From: Puniceicoccaceae bacterium
GTDB lineage: Bacteria > Verrucomicrobiota > Verrucomicrobiia > Opitutales > JAFGAQ01
Reading direction: 5' to 3'
NCBI GenBank assembly: GCA_040224245.1
Contig: JBEGIR010000006.1
Coordinates: 1 to 56,000 of the forward strand
DNA: 56,000 nucleotides
A program made the translations under genes and the position numbers. The notes below the pieces were generated by a model. That model was not told the origin of the DNA. It saw only the letters and a list, made by a program, of their open reading frames with translations, and did no database searches. How positions within the stretch are numbered: position 1 is the first letter of the stretch; each line of letters begins with the position of its first letter. Below, in pieces: positions 45,356-54,504 of the stretch.

Positions 45356-45913
45356 TCAGGACTGGGGTGGTGGGGCGGTGGGTTCCAACTCCTGTGCTTC
45401 AGTACCCTCATCACGATCTCGCTGCCAACGCTCCTGAACGGTACCCTTTTTTCGCTCATCACGGTGCCGCCATCCCGGACCACGTTCGCCCTGAAATCGA
45501 TTTCCAAAACGCCGCTTGGTAAAGGTTTCATCGAAGATGGCACGCTGTGCTTCTGTCAGATGAGACTTGATGGCAAGATCTGCACGCTGGAGAATTTCCT
45601 GAATCTCGTTGCCCGTGGCAGAATGCAGTTCGTCGAACATCCGTGAGGTCTGGTAGAGTTCTTCCGCAATTGCGGTGCGCTGTTCCGCATTAAGCGAAAG
45701 CTCCCGATCCATGCGCTCGAGCATGAAGTCTGCAACAGGTGGTTTGCGCATCTGCACGGATGCCAGATCGGGTGGCGGGGGCGGGGGCGGAGGGGGATCA
45801 ACAAGCCGCATCGGTTTGAGCAGCACCAGTGTCGTGACACTGCCAATGCCCACTCCTGTCAACAAGGTGCCGCCAAGGATGGCGGCGAGGATCCAGATTC
45901 GTTTGCTGCTCAT
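45356..45913 (-). CDS. Membrane-anchored Spy/CpxP/CnrX-like periplasmic sensor
   Basis: A 185-residue protein. An N-terminal membrane helix (about 7-32) leads to a polyproline linker of nine prolines and then a helical domain. In it, L-S-L-N-A-E-Q-R-T-A-I and H-L-T-E-A-Q-R-A-I-F are the two LTxxQ-like motifs of the Spy/CpxP family. The C-terminus is basic with Arg/Glu/Asp repeats. It overlaps the preceding small membrane gene by 4 bp (ATGA). Anchoring and gene order match CnrX-type sensors of ECF sigma modules. Confidence 0.75.
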   Translation of the reverse strand: MSSKRIWILAAILGGTLLTGVGIGSVTTLVLLKPMRLVDPPPPPPPPPDLASVQMRKPPVADFMLERMDRELSLNAEQRTAIAEELYQTSRMFDELHSATGNEIQEILQRADLAIKSHLTEAQRAIFDETFTKRRFGNRFQGERGPGWRHRDERKKGTVQERWQRDRDEGTEAQELEPTAPPPQS

Positions 45914-46248
45914 AACAGTTCGCTCCAATCTCCGCTCTCGATAAAAGCACTCACTTGGTCCGTTTCCAGTTCACGGGTCTCTTCTTGGAGGGAGTCGATC
46001 TGTTGGAAGATCACCAGACCCATTGCCACAATCAAAGCACCCGTCAATGTGCCTGCAACCCATGCGCGCGCTCCGGAAAACCAGGATACGAGATCATCCA
46101 GCGCATCTTGTGCGACAGCGTTGCTCGTTTGAGCCTCCAATGCGCTGCGCACCGTCACGCGCACGTTTACCTGCGGAACCGCCCGGTTTCGCTCCTGCTG
46201 CACCCACTGTTCAAAGCGGGGCGGTGTACTGTAGTCTGAGTTCTTCAT
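45910..46248 (-). CDS. Small single-span membrane protein, candidate anti-sigma factor
   Basis: A 112-residue protein. About 60 N-terminal residues are probably cytoplasmic, followed by one membrane helix (AWVAGTLTGALIVAMGLVIF) and a short acidic periplasmic tail. No zinc-binding anti-sigma motif is seen. It follows the sigma factor with a 38-bp overlap and precedes the Spy-like gene with an ATGA overlap, the position of CnrY-type anti-sigma factors. Function is inferred from context only. Confidence 0.6.
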   Translation of the reverse strand: MKNSDYSTPPRFEQWVQQERNRAVPQVNVRVTVRSALEAQTSNAVAQDALDDLVSWFSGARAWVAGTLTGALIVAMGLVIFQQIDSLQEETRELETDQVSAFIESGDWSELL

Positions 46249-46831
46249 GGGATTCAAATATCTGTTGAAGTTTCCTGCGTGCACGATGGGCCTTTACCTT
46301 GACCTTCGACGGACTCCAGCCGGTACGTTCGACAATCTCCGTGACACTACACTGTTGCACATGCAAGAGCGTGACCACCATCGCTTCGTCGGGTTTGAGT
46401 TGACGCAGTAACCAGTGGATCAAGTCGTTGCGACAGTTTGCATCATCTGCCGGAATGCTCTCATCCACGAGGCGATCCATGCCCGCAGGATCGGCACTTG
46501 GCACAGTGCTTTCCAATCGCTGCATCGCGAGAGGATTGCGTTTCTGACGACGAAGGTAGTCGTAACAAAGGTTGTAGCCGATGCGGCGAATCCATGCAAA
46601 AAGCGGAGCCTGTGGCTTCCATAGCCGAAGCTTTCGGAAGCTGCGCACAAAGGTCTCCTGCACCAATTCTTCAAGGTCGCTCGGATTGCTGCAAAGGTGA
46701 TGCAGGCTGGCTGCAAGCGTCTGCTGATATCTGCGCACGATCTCATCAAATGCCGCCATCGACCCCTCCAACGTCTGGTTGACCAGGTCTTCATCACTGG
46801 ATTCTGAAAGTTCTGAGTAGCAGGAAGCCAT
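46211..46831 (-). CDS. ECF-type RNA polymerase sigma factor
   Basis: A 206-residue sigma-70-family protein with regions 2 and 4 only. Region 2: AFDEIVRRYQQTL, then DLEELVQETFVRSFRKLRLW and FAWIRRIGYNLCYDYLRRQK. Region 4: LKPDEAMVVTLLHVQQCSVT, then GWSPSKVKVKAHRARRKLQQ, the -35 binding helix-turn-helix. Its genes on both sides encode Spy-like envelope proteins, so the stimulus is probably periplasmic stress or metal. Overlap with the small membrane gene suggests co-translation. Confidence 0.92.
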   Translation of the reverse strand: MASCYSELSESSDEDLVNQTLEGSMAAFDEIVRRYQQTLAASLHHLCSNPSDLEELVQETFVRSFRKLRLWKPQAPLFAWIRRIGYNLCYDYLRRQKRNPLAMQRLESTVPSADPAGMDRLVDESIPADDANCRNDLIHWLLRQLKPDEAMVVTLLHVQQCSVTEIVERTGWSPSKVKVKAHRARRKLQQIFESHEELRLQYTAPL

Positions 46832-46993
46832 GACTCAATCACAGGCGTGGGGACTGAAGCTTGAAGCTTTTTGGGTAGGAATGCAGCAAGCATTCAAACC
46901 AGTATTTGCATTCGGATCAAACCCATGTTCCAGTTTTTGAAACAAGGTCTGTCTGCGCTCGTCCCCACGAACCGTGGTGTCGAAACAGAGCAC

Positions 46994-47590
46994 TCAGAGC
47001 CATGGGCCAAACCCGCGCCGATCCGGTCGTTGCCCAACGGCACTGTCCGCACGGGGACCGCGACCCTGCGAACGCCAGTCATCCCGCTTGCCACGCCTCC
47101 AGTCAGCAGCCTGCAGTTTTGCTTTCTGATCATCGGTCAACACCGCCTCGATGGCATGCCGGTATGATTCCCGCAACACCATGCCTTCCAACTGGATAGG
47201 TTGAAGTGACTCAAGCGCCTCACGCAGCGCAACTTCATCAAACGATTCAGCACTGCGCACGGCATCAATCTTTTCCCAGGCAGCTTCTGCCAAACTTCGG
47301 TGTTGCTCGAGATCACTGCGAAACTGCTGTGAGAGTTCCAGGATTTTGCTCTCCTGTGCATCCGTAAGCTCCAGCCATGCGGACATGCGCAGCAAACCCA
47401 TGCCAGGCTCCCTCAACCCACGCTCACCGGGTTCTCCAAAGCGCGGTCCACGGTCTGGGCTGAAAGCACAGTTTGCGGGACGATCTCCCCGTCCTCCTCC
47501 CATTCCAAAGGGTTGCGCAGTCAGTTGAGTGGCTGTCATTGCGACAACACAGAGGCTGATGGGCAGCCATTGAATCGTTTTGTATTTCAT
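46994..47590 (-). CDS. Secreted Spy/CpxP-like protein with LTxxQ motifs
   Basis: A 198-residue exported protein with a signal peptide (about 1-25, ending LTAQ). A Gly/Arg/Pro-rich stretch follows, then a helical core with L-E-L-T-D-A-Q-E-S-K-I and V-L-T-D-D-Q-K-A-K-L as the paired LTxxQ motifs. The C-terminus is Arg/Gly/Asp-rich. Family members act as periplasmic chaperones or stress sensors. It lies 162 bp upstream of the sigma gene on the same strand. The sequence AAGGAAACGAC before the ATG is a good ribosome site, which is uncommon in this window. Confidence 0.78.
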   Translation of the reverse strand: MKYKTIQWLPISLCVVAMTATQLTAQPFGMGGGRGDRPANCAFSPDRGPRFGEPGERGLREPGMGLLRMSAWLELTDAQESKILELSQQFRSDLEQHRSLAEAAWEKIDAVRSAESFDEVALREALESLQPIQLEGMVLRESYRHAIEAVLTDDQKAKLQAADWRRGKRDDWRSQGRGPRADSAVGQRPDRRGFGPWL

Positions 47591-47710
47591 GTCGTTTCCT
47601 TGATTGCGAAGTTCTCAGACTCGCGACACAGCGTCGGAGTCGTGTGTTCTGCAATGGAAACGCATGTTTACCCACCCTGGGTTACATGAATCTGCCGATT
47701 CTGCACGGAC

Positions 47711-49213
47711 TCACGAATCTTTCTGGTCGTACTTGCTGTCAACCATGGTCAAGTTGTGAGCCGACCCTTCCTGAAAACTCTGCTCAGAAACGCGGGTGAG
47801 AATGGATTTTTCGCAGAACTCACGGATGCTTAGTGAACCGCAGTTGCACATGGTGGATCGCAGCTTCGCAAGGGTCACCTCAAGCACCTCATGTACAGAG
47901 CCCACAATCGGAACATAGGCATCGACCCCCTCTTCAAATTTCATGCGATTGCCTCCTTCTTCACTGTAGCGTTGCCAGCTCGCCGCGCGGGCGGAACCTT
48001 CGCCCCAGTAGGGCTTGAACATGCGCCCATTCATCGACACGCGCGGAGTCGGACTCTCGTCAGTTCGCGCAAAATACCGGCCCATCATGACAAAATCCGC
48101 ACCCATTGCCAGTGCGATGATGATCTGGGTATCGTGTGCCAGCCCTCCATCGGAGCAAACCGGAATGTAGGTGCCAGACTCCTTGAAATAGGCATCCCGG
48201 CGGGCCACCACTTCCATGAGCGCTGAGGCCTGGCCACGACCAATTCCCTTCTGTTCACGTGTGATGCAGATGGAGCCACCTCCAATGCCAACCTTGACGA
48301 AGTCGAGCTGCGCTTCCGTCACCAGATAATCGAACGCATCGGCTGAAACAATATTGCCGCCTCCAATGATGAGGCGGTCTCCATACTGCTCACGCGCCCA
48401 TCGCGCCGCCTCACACTGAAATTCCGTATAGCCATCCGAAGAATCAAAGCAGATCACATCGACTCCAGCCTGCACGAGCGCTGGAATGCGTTCGCGGTAG
48501 TCATGTGTGTTGACTGCAGCCCCCACCACAAGGCGCTTGTCCGCATCGAGCAATTCGTCCGGGTAGTTCTTGTGTGCCACATAGTCCTTCTTGAAAACCA
48601 CCGAAACCAGTTTTCCCTGTGCATCGACGACTGGAAGGCACTCCTTCTTGTTCTTGCGCAGCAATCGGTTTGCCTCGTGCAGAGAGATGCCCACCTCGCC
48701 GTAGACCAAATCTTCCAGCGGAGTCATGAAATCACGCACAGGCGCAGACAGGTCATCTTCGAATTCCCAGAAATCATTTTCGGTGAGGATGCCCAGCAAC
48801 TTTCCCTTGCTGCTGCCGTCTTCCGTCACCGGCATGGTGGAGTGTCCGGTTTTCTTTCGAAGGTTTAACGCATCCTGCAGTGTGTTGCATGGTTGGAGAT
48901 TGGAATCGCTCTCCACAAAACCCGCCTTGTGGAGCTTTGCCTTGCGAACCATTTCCACCTGGGACTCAATAGGTTGCGAGCAGTAGATGAAAGCGAGTCC
49001 GCCACGCCGTGCCAGTGCGATAGCCATATCGGGCCCACTCACCGCCTGCATGGCTGCCGAAACAAAGGGGATGTTCAGTTTGAGGCCATCGGGACGGCGG
49101 CTGATAGGTGCCTGAAGTGACACTGCAGACGGAAGATGATTCCTGCCAGTCAATCGCGGAATCAACAGGTATTCGGAGAACGTACGGGATTCGTCAGGAA
49201 GAATGGTTGCCAT
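47711..49213 (-). CDS. guaB: IMP dehydrogenase, Tritrichomonas-like type
   Basis: A 500-residue NAD enzyme converting IMP to XMP, the committed step to GMP. It is a TIM barrel with a CBS pair inserted at about 95-215. The phosphate loop and catalytic Cys316 lie in VGIGGGSICITREQKGIGRG, and the flap Arg-Tyr dyad in WQRYSEEGG. The loop and the tail E-G-V-D-A-Y-V-P with S-T-M-C-N-C-G resemble the Tritrichomonas foetus enzyme more than common bacterial GuaB. The start at 49213 (MATILPDES) is preferred over upstream codons that add unrelated residues. No guaA is nearby. Confidence 0.92.
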   Translation of the reverse strand: MATILPDESRTFSEYLLIPRLTGRNHLPSAVSLQAPISRRPDGLKLNIPFVSAAMQAVSGPDMAIALARRGGLAFIYCSQPIESQVEMVRKAKLHKAGFVESDSNLQPCNTLQDALNLRKKTGHSTMPVTEDGSSKGKLLGILTENDFWEFEDDLSAPVRDFMTPLEDLVYGEVGISLHEANRLLRKNKKECLPVVDAQGKLVSVVFKKDYVAHKNYPDELLDADKRLVVGAAVNTHDYRERIPALVQAGVDVICFDSSDGYTEFQCEAARWAREQYGDRLIIGGGNIVSADAFDYLVTEAQLDFVKVGIGGGSICITREQKGIGRGQASALMEVVARRDAYFKESGTYIPVCSDGGLAHDTQIIIALAMGADFVMMGRYFARTDESPTPRVSMNGRMFKPYWGEGSARAASWQRYSEEGGNRMKFEEGVDAYVPIVGSVHEVLEVTLAKLRSTMCNCGSLSIREFCEKSILTRVSEQSFQEGSAHNLTMVDSKYDQKDS

Positions 49214-49330
49214 AGAAAACCATTCGCACTTTCCAAAATCGATGCAATTCAAAAATGAGATCCGATCACAAGGGCTTCCTGAGCCTGCACGGGATTACCT
49301 TTTGCAGCTTCCAGATGATATTCTCCATTT

Positions 49331-51127
49331 TTAAAGCTCGATTTCCTTGCCTGGCTCCGCACCAGCCGGAATGCGAATGTTATCCACCAGTTCGATGACC
49401 TCCTGCGGAGGTTTGGCAGTGAGCAGGCAAACAGGAATTGCCACCGCAAAGTTTACAAACATTCCAAGAAATCCAATGCCTTCCGGGGAAATACCCCACA
49501 ACCAGTGAGCTGCATTGTTGAGTTCGGGGTGAAAGAATTTGAAATAGAGAATGTAACTGCTCGTAAACACAATGCCGCTGAGCATGCCCGCAATCGCACC
49601 CTCTCGATTCATGCGTTTGGTGAAAATACCCAGCAGAATCACGGGGAAAAAGGATGAAGCCGCCAGTCCAAAGGCAAATGCAACCACTTCTGCCACGAAC
49701 CCGGGAGGGTTGATTCCAAAATACCCTGCGATGACGACTGCCACCCCTGCGGCAATGCGCGCACAGGTGAGTTCCATTTTTTCCGAGATGTCAGGCTTGA
49801 AGGATTTTTTGAGAAGATCGTGGGAGATGGCAGTTGAAATGACCAGTAACAAACCTGCTGCAGTGGATAGCGCGGCGGCCAGCGCTCCCGCAGCGACGAG
49901 TGCGACTACCCAATCCGGTAGTCTCGCGATCTCGGGATTTGCCAGCACCATGATGTCCCGATCCACAAAAAGTTCGTTTCCATTTTCGGTGGGAGCATTA
50001 CTGAGAGCACGCTCACCCGATTTGCCAGTTTGAAGCACTGCATTCTCATTTCGAATGAAATCCGGAGTGCCCACAAACGGTTGCCCAGGGCCATACTGGA
50101 TTCGGCCATCTCCGTTTTTGTCCATCCAGGCAACCAAGCCCGTCGTCTCCCAGTTGTGAAACCAGGCCGGTGCTTCCTTATAGGATGTTTCATGTATCGA
50201 TCCAATCAGATTGGTTCTTGCAAAAGCGGCAATCGTCGGAGCTGTTGTGTAAAGAATCGCGATAAACAGGAGCGCATACCCTGCAGACCAGCGCGCATCC
50301 GCAACCTTGGGTACCGTAAAAAACCGAATGATGACATGAGGTAAGCCCGCTGTTCCCACCATCAGCGCTCCCGTGATGAAGGCCACATCAAGATTGGATT
50401 TGGAACCCTCGGTATAAGCGGCAAACCCAAGCTCACGATGCAGATTGTCGAGTCGGTCCAACAGATATCCCGAGCCATCACTGAGCTGCGCCCCAAAGCC
50501 GAGCTGGGGAATCCAATGCCCCGTCAGCATGATCGAGATGAAAATCGCGGGGATCATGTAGGCAAAGATGAGGATGCAGTACTGTGCGACCTGCGTGTAG
50601 GTGATACCCTTCATTCCTCCCATCACCGCATAGGAAAACACAATACCCATGCCGATGAGCACGCCCGTATCAATGGGCACATTGAGGAAGCGTGAAAAAA
50701 CAACCCCCACACCGCGCATCTGCCCCGCCACATAAGTAAAAGACACAAAAATCGCACAAATGACGGCAACCAATCGTGCGGTTCGGGAGTAGTAGCGTTC
50801 TCCTACAAAATCTGGAACCGTGAACTGTCCAAACTTTCGCAAATAGGGAGCCAGCAACAATGCGAGCAATACATAACCTCCGGTCCATCCCATCAAATAC
50901 ACCGATCCATCTCTCCCCACAAACGAGATGATGCCCGCCATCGAGATAAACGATGCGGCAGACATCCAGTCCGCTGCAGTGGCCATCCCATTCGCCAAAG
51001 GGGAAACGCTCCCTCCTGCCACGTAAAATTCGTGGGTAGTGCGCACACGGGTCCAGAAGGCGATGCCCATGTAAATCAAAAAAGTGACGCCCACAATGGC
51101 GAAGGTCCAGGTCTGAATGCTATCCAT
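49331..51127 (-). CDS. Sodium/solute symporter, ActP/VC_2705-like
   Basis: A 598-residue SSS-family transporter with about 13 helices. It opens with the typical T-H-E-F-Y-V-A-G-G and contains G-M-A-T-A-A-D-W-M-S-A-A-S-F and A-A-L-S-T-A-A-G-L-L-L-V sodium-site segments. A large loop at about 310-390 includes DKNGDGRIQYG, which resembles an EF-hand loop but lacks an acidic residue at position 12. A DUF4212 small subunit is encoded upstream, as in the acetate/lactate-like members. Acetate is a plausible substrate given acs in the same window. A hairpin lies before the start. Confidence 0.9.
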   Translation of the reverse strand: MDSIQTWTFAIVGVTFLIYMGIAFWTRVRTTHEFYVAGGSVSPLANGMATAADWMSAASFISMAGIISFVGRDGSVYLMGWTGGYVLLALLLAPYLRKFGQFTVPDFVGERYYSRTARLVAVICAIFVSFTYVAGQMRGVGVVFSRFLNVPIDTGVLIGMGIVFSYAVMGGMKGITYTQVAQYCILIFAYMIPAIFISIMLTGHWIPQLGFGAQLSDGSGYLLDRLDNLHRELGFAAYTEGSKSNLDVAFITGALMVGTAGLPHVIIRFFTVPKVADARWSAGYALLFIAILYTTAPTIAAFARTNLIGSIHETSYKEAPAWFHNWETTGLVAWMDKNGDGRIQYGPGQPFVGTPDFIRNENAVLQTGKSGERALSNAPTENGNELFVDRDIMVLANPEIARLPDWVVALVAAGALAAALSTAAGLLLVISTAISHDLLKKSFKPDISEKMELTCARIAAGVAVVIAGYFGINPPGFVAEVVAFAFGLAASSFFPVILLGIFTKRMNREGAIAGMLSGIVFTSSYILYFKFFHPELNNAAHWLWGISPEGIGFLGMFVNFAVAIPVCLLTAKPPQEVIELVDNIRIPAGAEPGKEIEL

Positions 51128-51159
51128 AGGGAATTATCGGGGAATGAGAAAATAGGAGT

Positions 51160-51180
51160 TTCGGAACACATCATTCCGAA
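51160..51180 (-). promoter_or_regulatory. Intercistronic hairpin before the symporter gene
   Basis: TTCGGAA (51160-51166) and TTCCGAA (51174-51180) form a perfect 7-bp stem around a 7-nt loop, about 35 bp before the symporter start. It could set the ratio of small subunit to transporter. Confidence 0.4.
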
Positions 51181-51221
51181 TGCATTGCTGCAGGTAAAAA
51201 ACAGGAAGTCGGAGCAAGAGC

Positions 51222-51506
51222 TTAGCCTTCATCCCGATCTGTTTCGGTCATTTCATTTTCGAGCCGATCCACGTGATAGCGTCGATCCAGCCGGTTCATG
51301 AGAACGGCATACACAAAAATGAGGATCACAAAAACATAGATCGAGCCTTGCTGAGCCATGAAAAAACCGAGGCCAAAACCACCGATTTTAAACTGGTCCA
51401 GCCAGTCAGAAAACACAATGCTCGCGAGAAATGATGCGGCAAACCAGATGGTCAGTAGAATGCCGACCAGCTTGAGGTTTGCCCTCCAGTAGTGAAAAGG
51501 GTCCAT
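51222..51506 (-). CDS. Symporter small subunit, DUF4212
   Basis: A 94-residue protein with two membrane helices (about 10-30 and 49-68) separated by a short loop rich in Gly and Phe. It has the family start with R-A-N-L-K-L and an end with N-R-L-D-R-R-Y-H-V-D. Proteins of this type accompany VC_2705-type sodium/solute symporters, whose gene follows 94 bp downstream. The role, assembly or activity, is not established. Confidence 0.9.
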   Translation of the reverse strand: MDPFHYWRANLKLVGILLTIWFAASFLASIVFSDWLDQFKIGGFGLGFFMAQQGSIYVFVILIFVYAVLMNRLDRRYHVDRLENEMTETDRDEG

Positions 51507-51547
51507 GGGGAATGAATTGTTGTTGGGGTAAAGCTTGAAACAGACTT

Positions 51548-51578
51548 TCTAAAGGCGCAGATTCCCCACCTTTGTCAA
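51548..51578 (-). promoter_or_regulatory. Possible promoter for the DUF4212-symporter pair
   Basis: Read on the minus strand: perfect -35 TTGACA (51578-51573) and -10-like TTTAGA (51553-51548). The spacer is 19 bp, longer than usual, so this is tentative. Confidence 0.3.
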
Positions 51579-51787
51579 CCGTTTCATTAGATTTTATCAT
51601 TTCTCCCATTCCAAAATTTAATACACCACCAATCCTTCCCCCAAAGCGAACCACCCAAATTGCAGGTTGATTTCTTCAGCCCACAAACATCACAATCCAC
51701 TTGCATCGCCTAAGAGCCTGCACTTGTTGAAAGTTGCCCAATTTGGCAGACTGCATCAGCATTCATCGATCTCATCGGCATTCAATC

Positions 51788-54502
51788 ATGGCATTCGACA
51801 AATCCCAGGAAATCAGTTTCTCCGTTCGCATGCGGGAAAATCTACCCGAAATTGACCGTATCCGCGACCTCATACTCAACGCATTCAGCGAGGTTCTTCT
51901 GCAAATGGGGGATGCAAAAGCCGCATCTCTCGTACAAGCCACCGGGGATCTTTGTGTTCCAAACGATGTTGACCCTGGCGTTTTTGCACAGGTCCAGTCC
52001 ATCTGCTTTCAAATTCAGAATCTGGTTGAAAACGCAATTTCGCTCAAGGTTGCACGCCGGATCAACACGGAGAGTGACAGTCTGGGTGAATCCGGATTCT
52101 GGCTCAACTACCTGCACCGCTTGCGTCAACAGGGGTGTCGACCTGCTGACATCGCTGCGCGTGTGCAATCCAGCTTTGTGGAAGTGGTCTATACCAAGCA
52201 CCCCACTGAAGCAAAGCGATGGATCATCCTGCACCTGCACCGTCAACTTTCTTCCCTTATTATGCGTCTGACGGAAGGCCATGACGTCTATGGTGAAGTG
52301 CTTGAGGTATTGGAGCTACTCTGGCGCAGCGGCGAATTGTTCACCACCAAACCCACGGTGAAGCAGGAGCGTCGCAATCTGGACTACTACCTCACCGAAA
52401 TTTTCCCAAAGGCACGAAAGGCACTCGACCTCAGCTTCCGAAACGCATGGCATCAGGTCTTTCCCGAAGCCGAAGTTCCCAAAGCTCCCTGTCTGCGTAT
52501 CGCCACCTGGGTCGGTGGCGACCGGGACGGACACCCGCTGGTCACTGCAGAGGTAACCCGTGAAACCCTTCATGAGCTCCGCAAACTCGCCGTGATTGAG
52601 CTGATTCAGCAGGTCCAAGTCGTAAGGCACGAGGTTCGCTTCCATCGCCAGCGTCAAGCCGTGCCGGAGGCCTTGGAACAGTGGCTCCGTCAGAATAACC
52701 TTCCCGTCGACAGCGAAGAACCCTGGAGTGTCGCGTTTGAACACATCGAACGCGCACTGCAACATTCCATCGATCAGCAATGTGACCCCTGCTACCACAA
52801 TCCGGATGACTTCCGTAGCGATCTCAGCATGATTGAATCAGCGTGGTGCGAGATTCGGGCGGAACGCCTCATTCAACGTTTCCTCGATCCAATCTACGGT
52901 CAGCTCACCTTCTATGGTTTCCACACGGCAAACCTCGACATTCGTCAGAACAGTCAGGCCTACCAAAAAGCCCTCATCGAGCTAATGGTTCAAGCGGGTA
53001 TTCCTGAGGCCGAAAACTATGCACAATGGCCTGAGTCGCGAAAGCTCGATTTCATCCAGAAGGAACTTTCTCACAACCGCCCCTTCCTGCTTCCTTCCGC
53101 AGAACTCAGTGACAGCACCTGCGAAGTGCTCGATACATTCCGGGTCGTCAAAGATCACTTGGACCGCTTTGGAAGGGGGGGAATCGGCAGTTTTATCGTC
53201 AGCATGACTCGCAGTGCCTCAGACCTGCTGGCTCTGTTTCTGTTCTGCAAGGAGGTTGGATTGCTCAAACGCGTCGACGGCAATTATGTCAATCAGATTG
53301 AGGTTGTTCCTCTTTTTGAAACCATGGCTGACCTCGAGGCGAGTGTTTCCATCATGCAGACCTATCTGGAGAGTCCCATTGTCCGCAACACCCTTGCCTA
53401 CCTGGGTTCCGCTCTTTCCCCTGAGCGAACAGCCCCCTCCTCACACGCCCAAACCATCATGCTCGGCTACAGTGACAGCAACAAGGATTGCGGTATCTGG
53501 GCCAGCCAGTGGACTGTCTATAATACCCAGAAACGTCTGATCGAACTCTCGTCACAGTCTGGGATTCCCGTTCGGTTTTTCCATGGACGAGGAGGTACTG
53601 TCGGTCGGGGGTCGGGTCCCATGCACCGCTTCATTGAAGCGCTTCCCCAACCGGGACTTGAGCACGGATTTCGCATCACGGAACAGGGAGAGGTGATCGC
53701 TCAGAAGTACAATTCCACCGAGCATGCCATCGAAAGTTTTGAGCAGCTCGTCGCAGGAGTTTCCTGCGCAAAGCTGCTTGCAACCCATGATGCCATCATT
53801 GAACGTGCCACGCCTGCGATGATGCAGATACGGGATGCCAGTCTCGCGAAGTACCGCGCATTAATCGAAGGGGAAGCGTTTCTGCCCTTTTATCGAGAAG
53901 CAACTCCCATTGATGTGATCGAATTGAGCAAAATCGGTTCCCGCCCAGCCCGTCGAACCGGAATGGCCACGCTCGAAGACTTGCGGGCAATCCCCTGGGT
54001 TTTCAGCTGGAATCAGTCGCGCTTCTACCTACCCGGATGGTTTGGAGTCGGATCGGGACTGCTCGCACTGAAACAGGAAAATGAACAGGGGTTTGATTAC
54101 CTGCGGCAAATCTGGAGGGATTGGCCATTCCTGAGATACCTGCTCTACAATGCGGAATCCACAGTCGCAAGCTGTTCGGAAACACTGATGTCAAACTATG
54201 CCGATCTTGTCACAGACGCGTCGGTTCGTGACCGCTTCATGCAACAGATACTGGATGAACTCCGCTTGTCCGAATCCATGTTGACCGAGTTGCTGTCTCG
54301 CCCATTTTCACAGGGACGTCCTCGACTCTACTACACTCTCAAAGCACGCGACCATCGCCTGCATGCGCTGCACATGCAACAAATCGAGTTGTTGCGGCAA
54401 TGGAGGAAACTTCCACCCAAGCAACGAACGGAATCCCCGATACTGACCCAATTGCTGCAAAACATCAACGCCGTCGCGAGCGGACTCAAAACAACCGGAT
54501 GA
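51788..54502 (+). CDS. ppc: Phosphoenolpyruvate carboxylase
   Basis: A 904-residue enzyme carboxylating PEP to oxaloacetate to refill the TCA cycle. His138 in VYTKHPTEAKR is the expected catalytic histidine. WVGGDRDGHPLVT, GYSDSNKDCG, FHGRGGTVGRGSGP and RRTGMATLEDLRAIPWVFSW are all present, though several deviate from the usual wording (for example GYSDSAKDAG). The C-terminus is not the usual QNTG but ends KTTG. The upstream frame to 51734 adds unrelated residues, so ATG 51788 is chosen. The stop is 2 bp from the convergent YitT stop. Confidence 0.92.
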   Translation: MAFDKSQEISFSVRMRENLPEIDRIRDLILNAFSEVLLQMGDAKAASLVQATGDLCVPNDVDPGVFAQVQSICFQIQNLVENAISLKVARRINTESDSLGESGFWLNYLHRLRQQGCRPADIAARVQSSFVEVVYTKHPTEAKRWIILHLHRQLSSLIMRLTEGHDVYGEVLEVLELLWRSGELFTTKPTVKQERRNLDYYLTEIFPKARKALDLSFRNAWHQVFPEAEVPKAPCLRIATWVGGDRDGHPLVTAEVTRETLHELRKLAVIELIQQVQVVRHEVRFHRQRQAVPEALEQWLRQNNLPVDSEEPWSVAFEHIERALQHSIDQQCDPCYHNPDDFRSDLSMIESAWCEIRAERLIQRFLDPIYGQLTFYGFHTANLDIRQNSQAYQKALIELMVQAGIPEAENYAQWPESRKLDFIQKELSHNRPFLLPSAELSDSTCEVLDTFRVVKDHLDRFGRGGIGSFIVSMTRSASDLLALFLFCKEVGLLKRVDGNYVNQIEVVPLFETMADLEASVSIMQTYLESPIVRNTLAYLGSALSPERTAPSSHAQTIMLGYSDSNKDCGIWASQWTVYNTQKRLIELSSQSGIPVRFFHGRGGTVGRGSGPMHRFIEALPQPGLEHGFRITEQGEVIAQKYNSTEHAIESFEQLVAGVSCAKLLATHDAIIERATPAMMQIRDASLAKYRALIEGEAFLPFYREATPIDVIELSKIGSRPARRTGMATLEDLRAIPWVFSWNQSRFYLPGWFGVGSGLLALKQENEQGFDYLRQIWRDWPFLRYLLYNAESTVASCSETLMSNYADLVTDASVRDRFMQQILDELRLSESMLTELLSRPFSQGRPRLYYTLKARDHRLHALHMQQIELLRQWRKLPPKQRTESPILTQLLQNINAVASGLKTTG

Positions 54503-54504
54503 TC

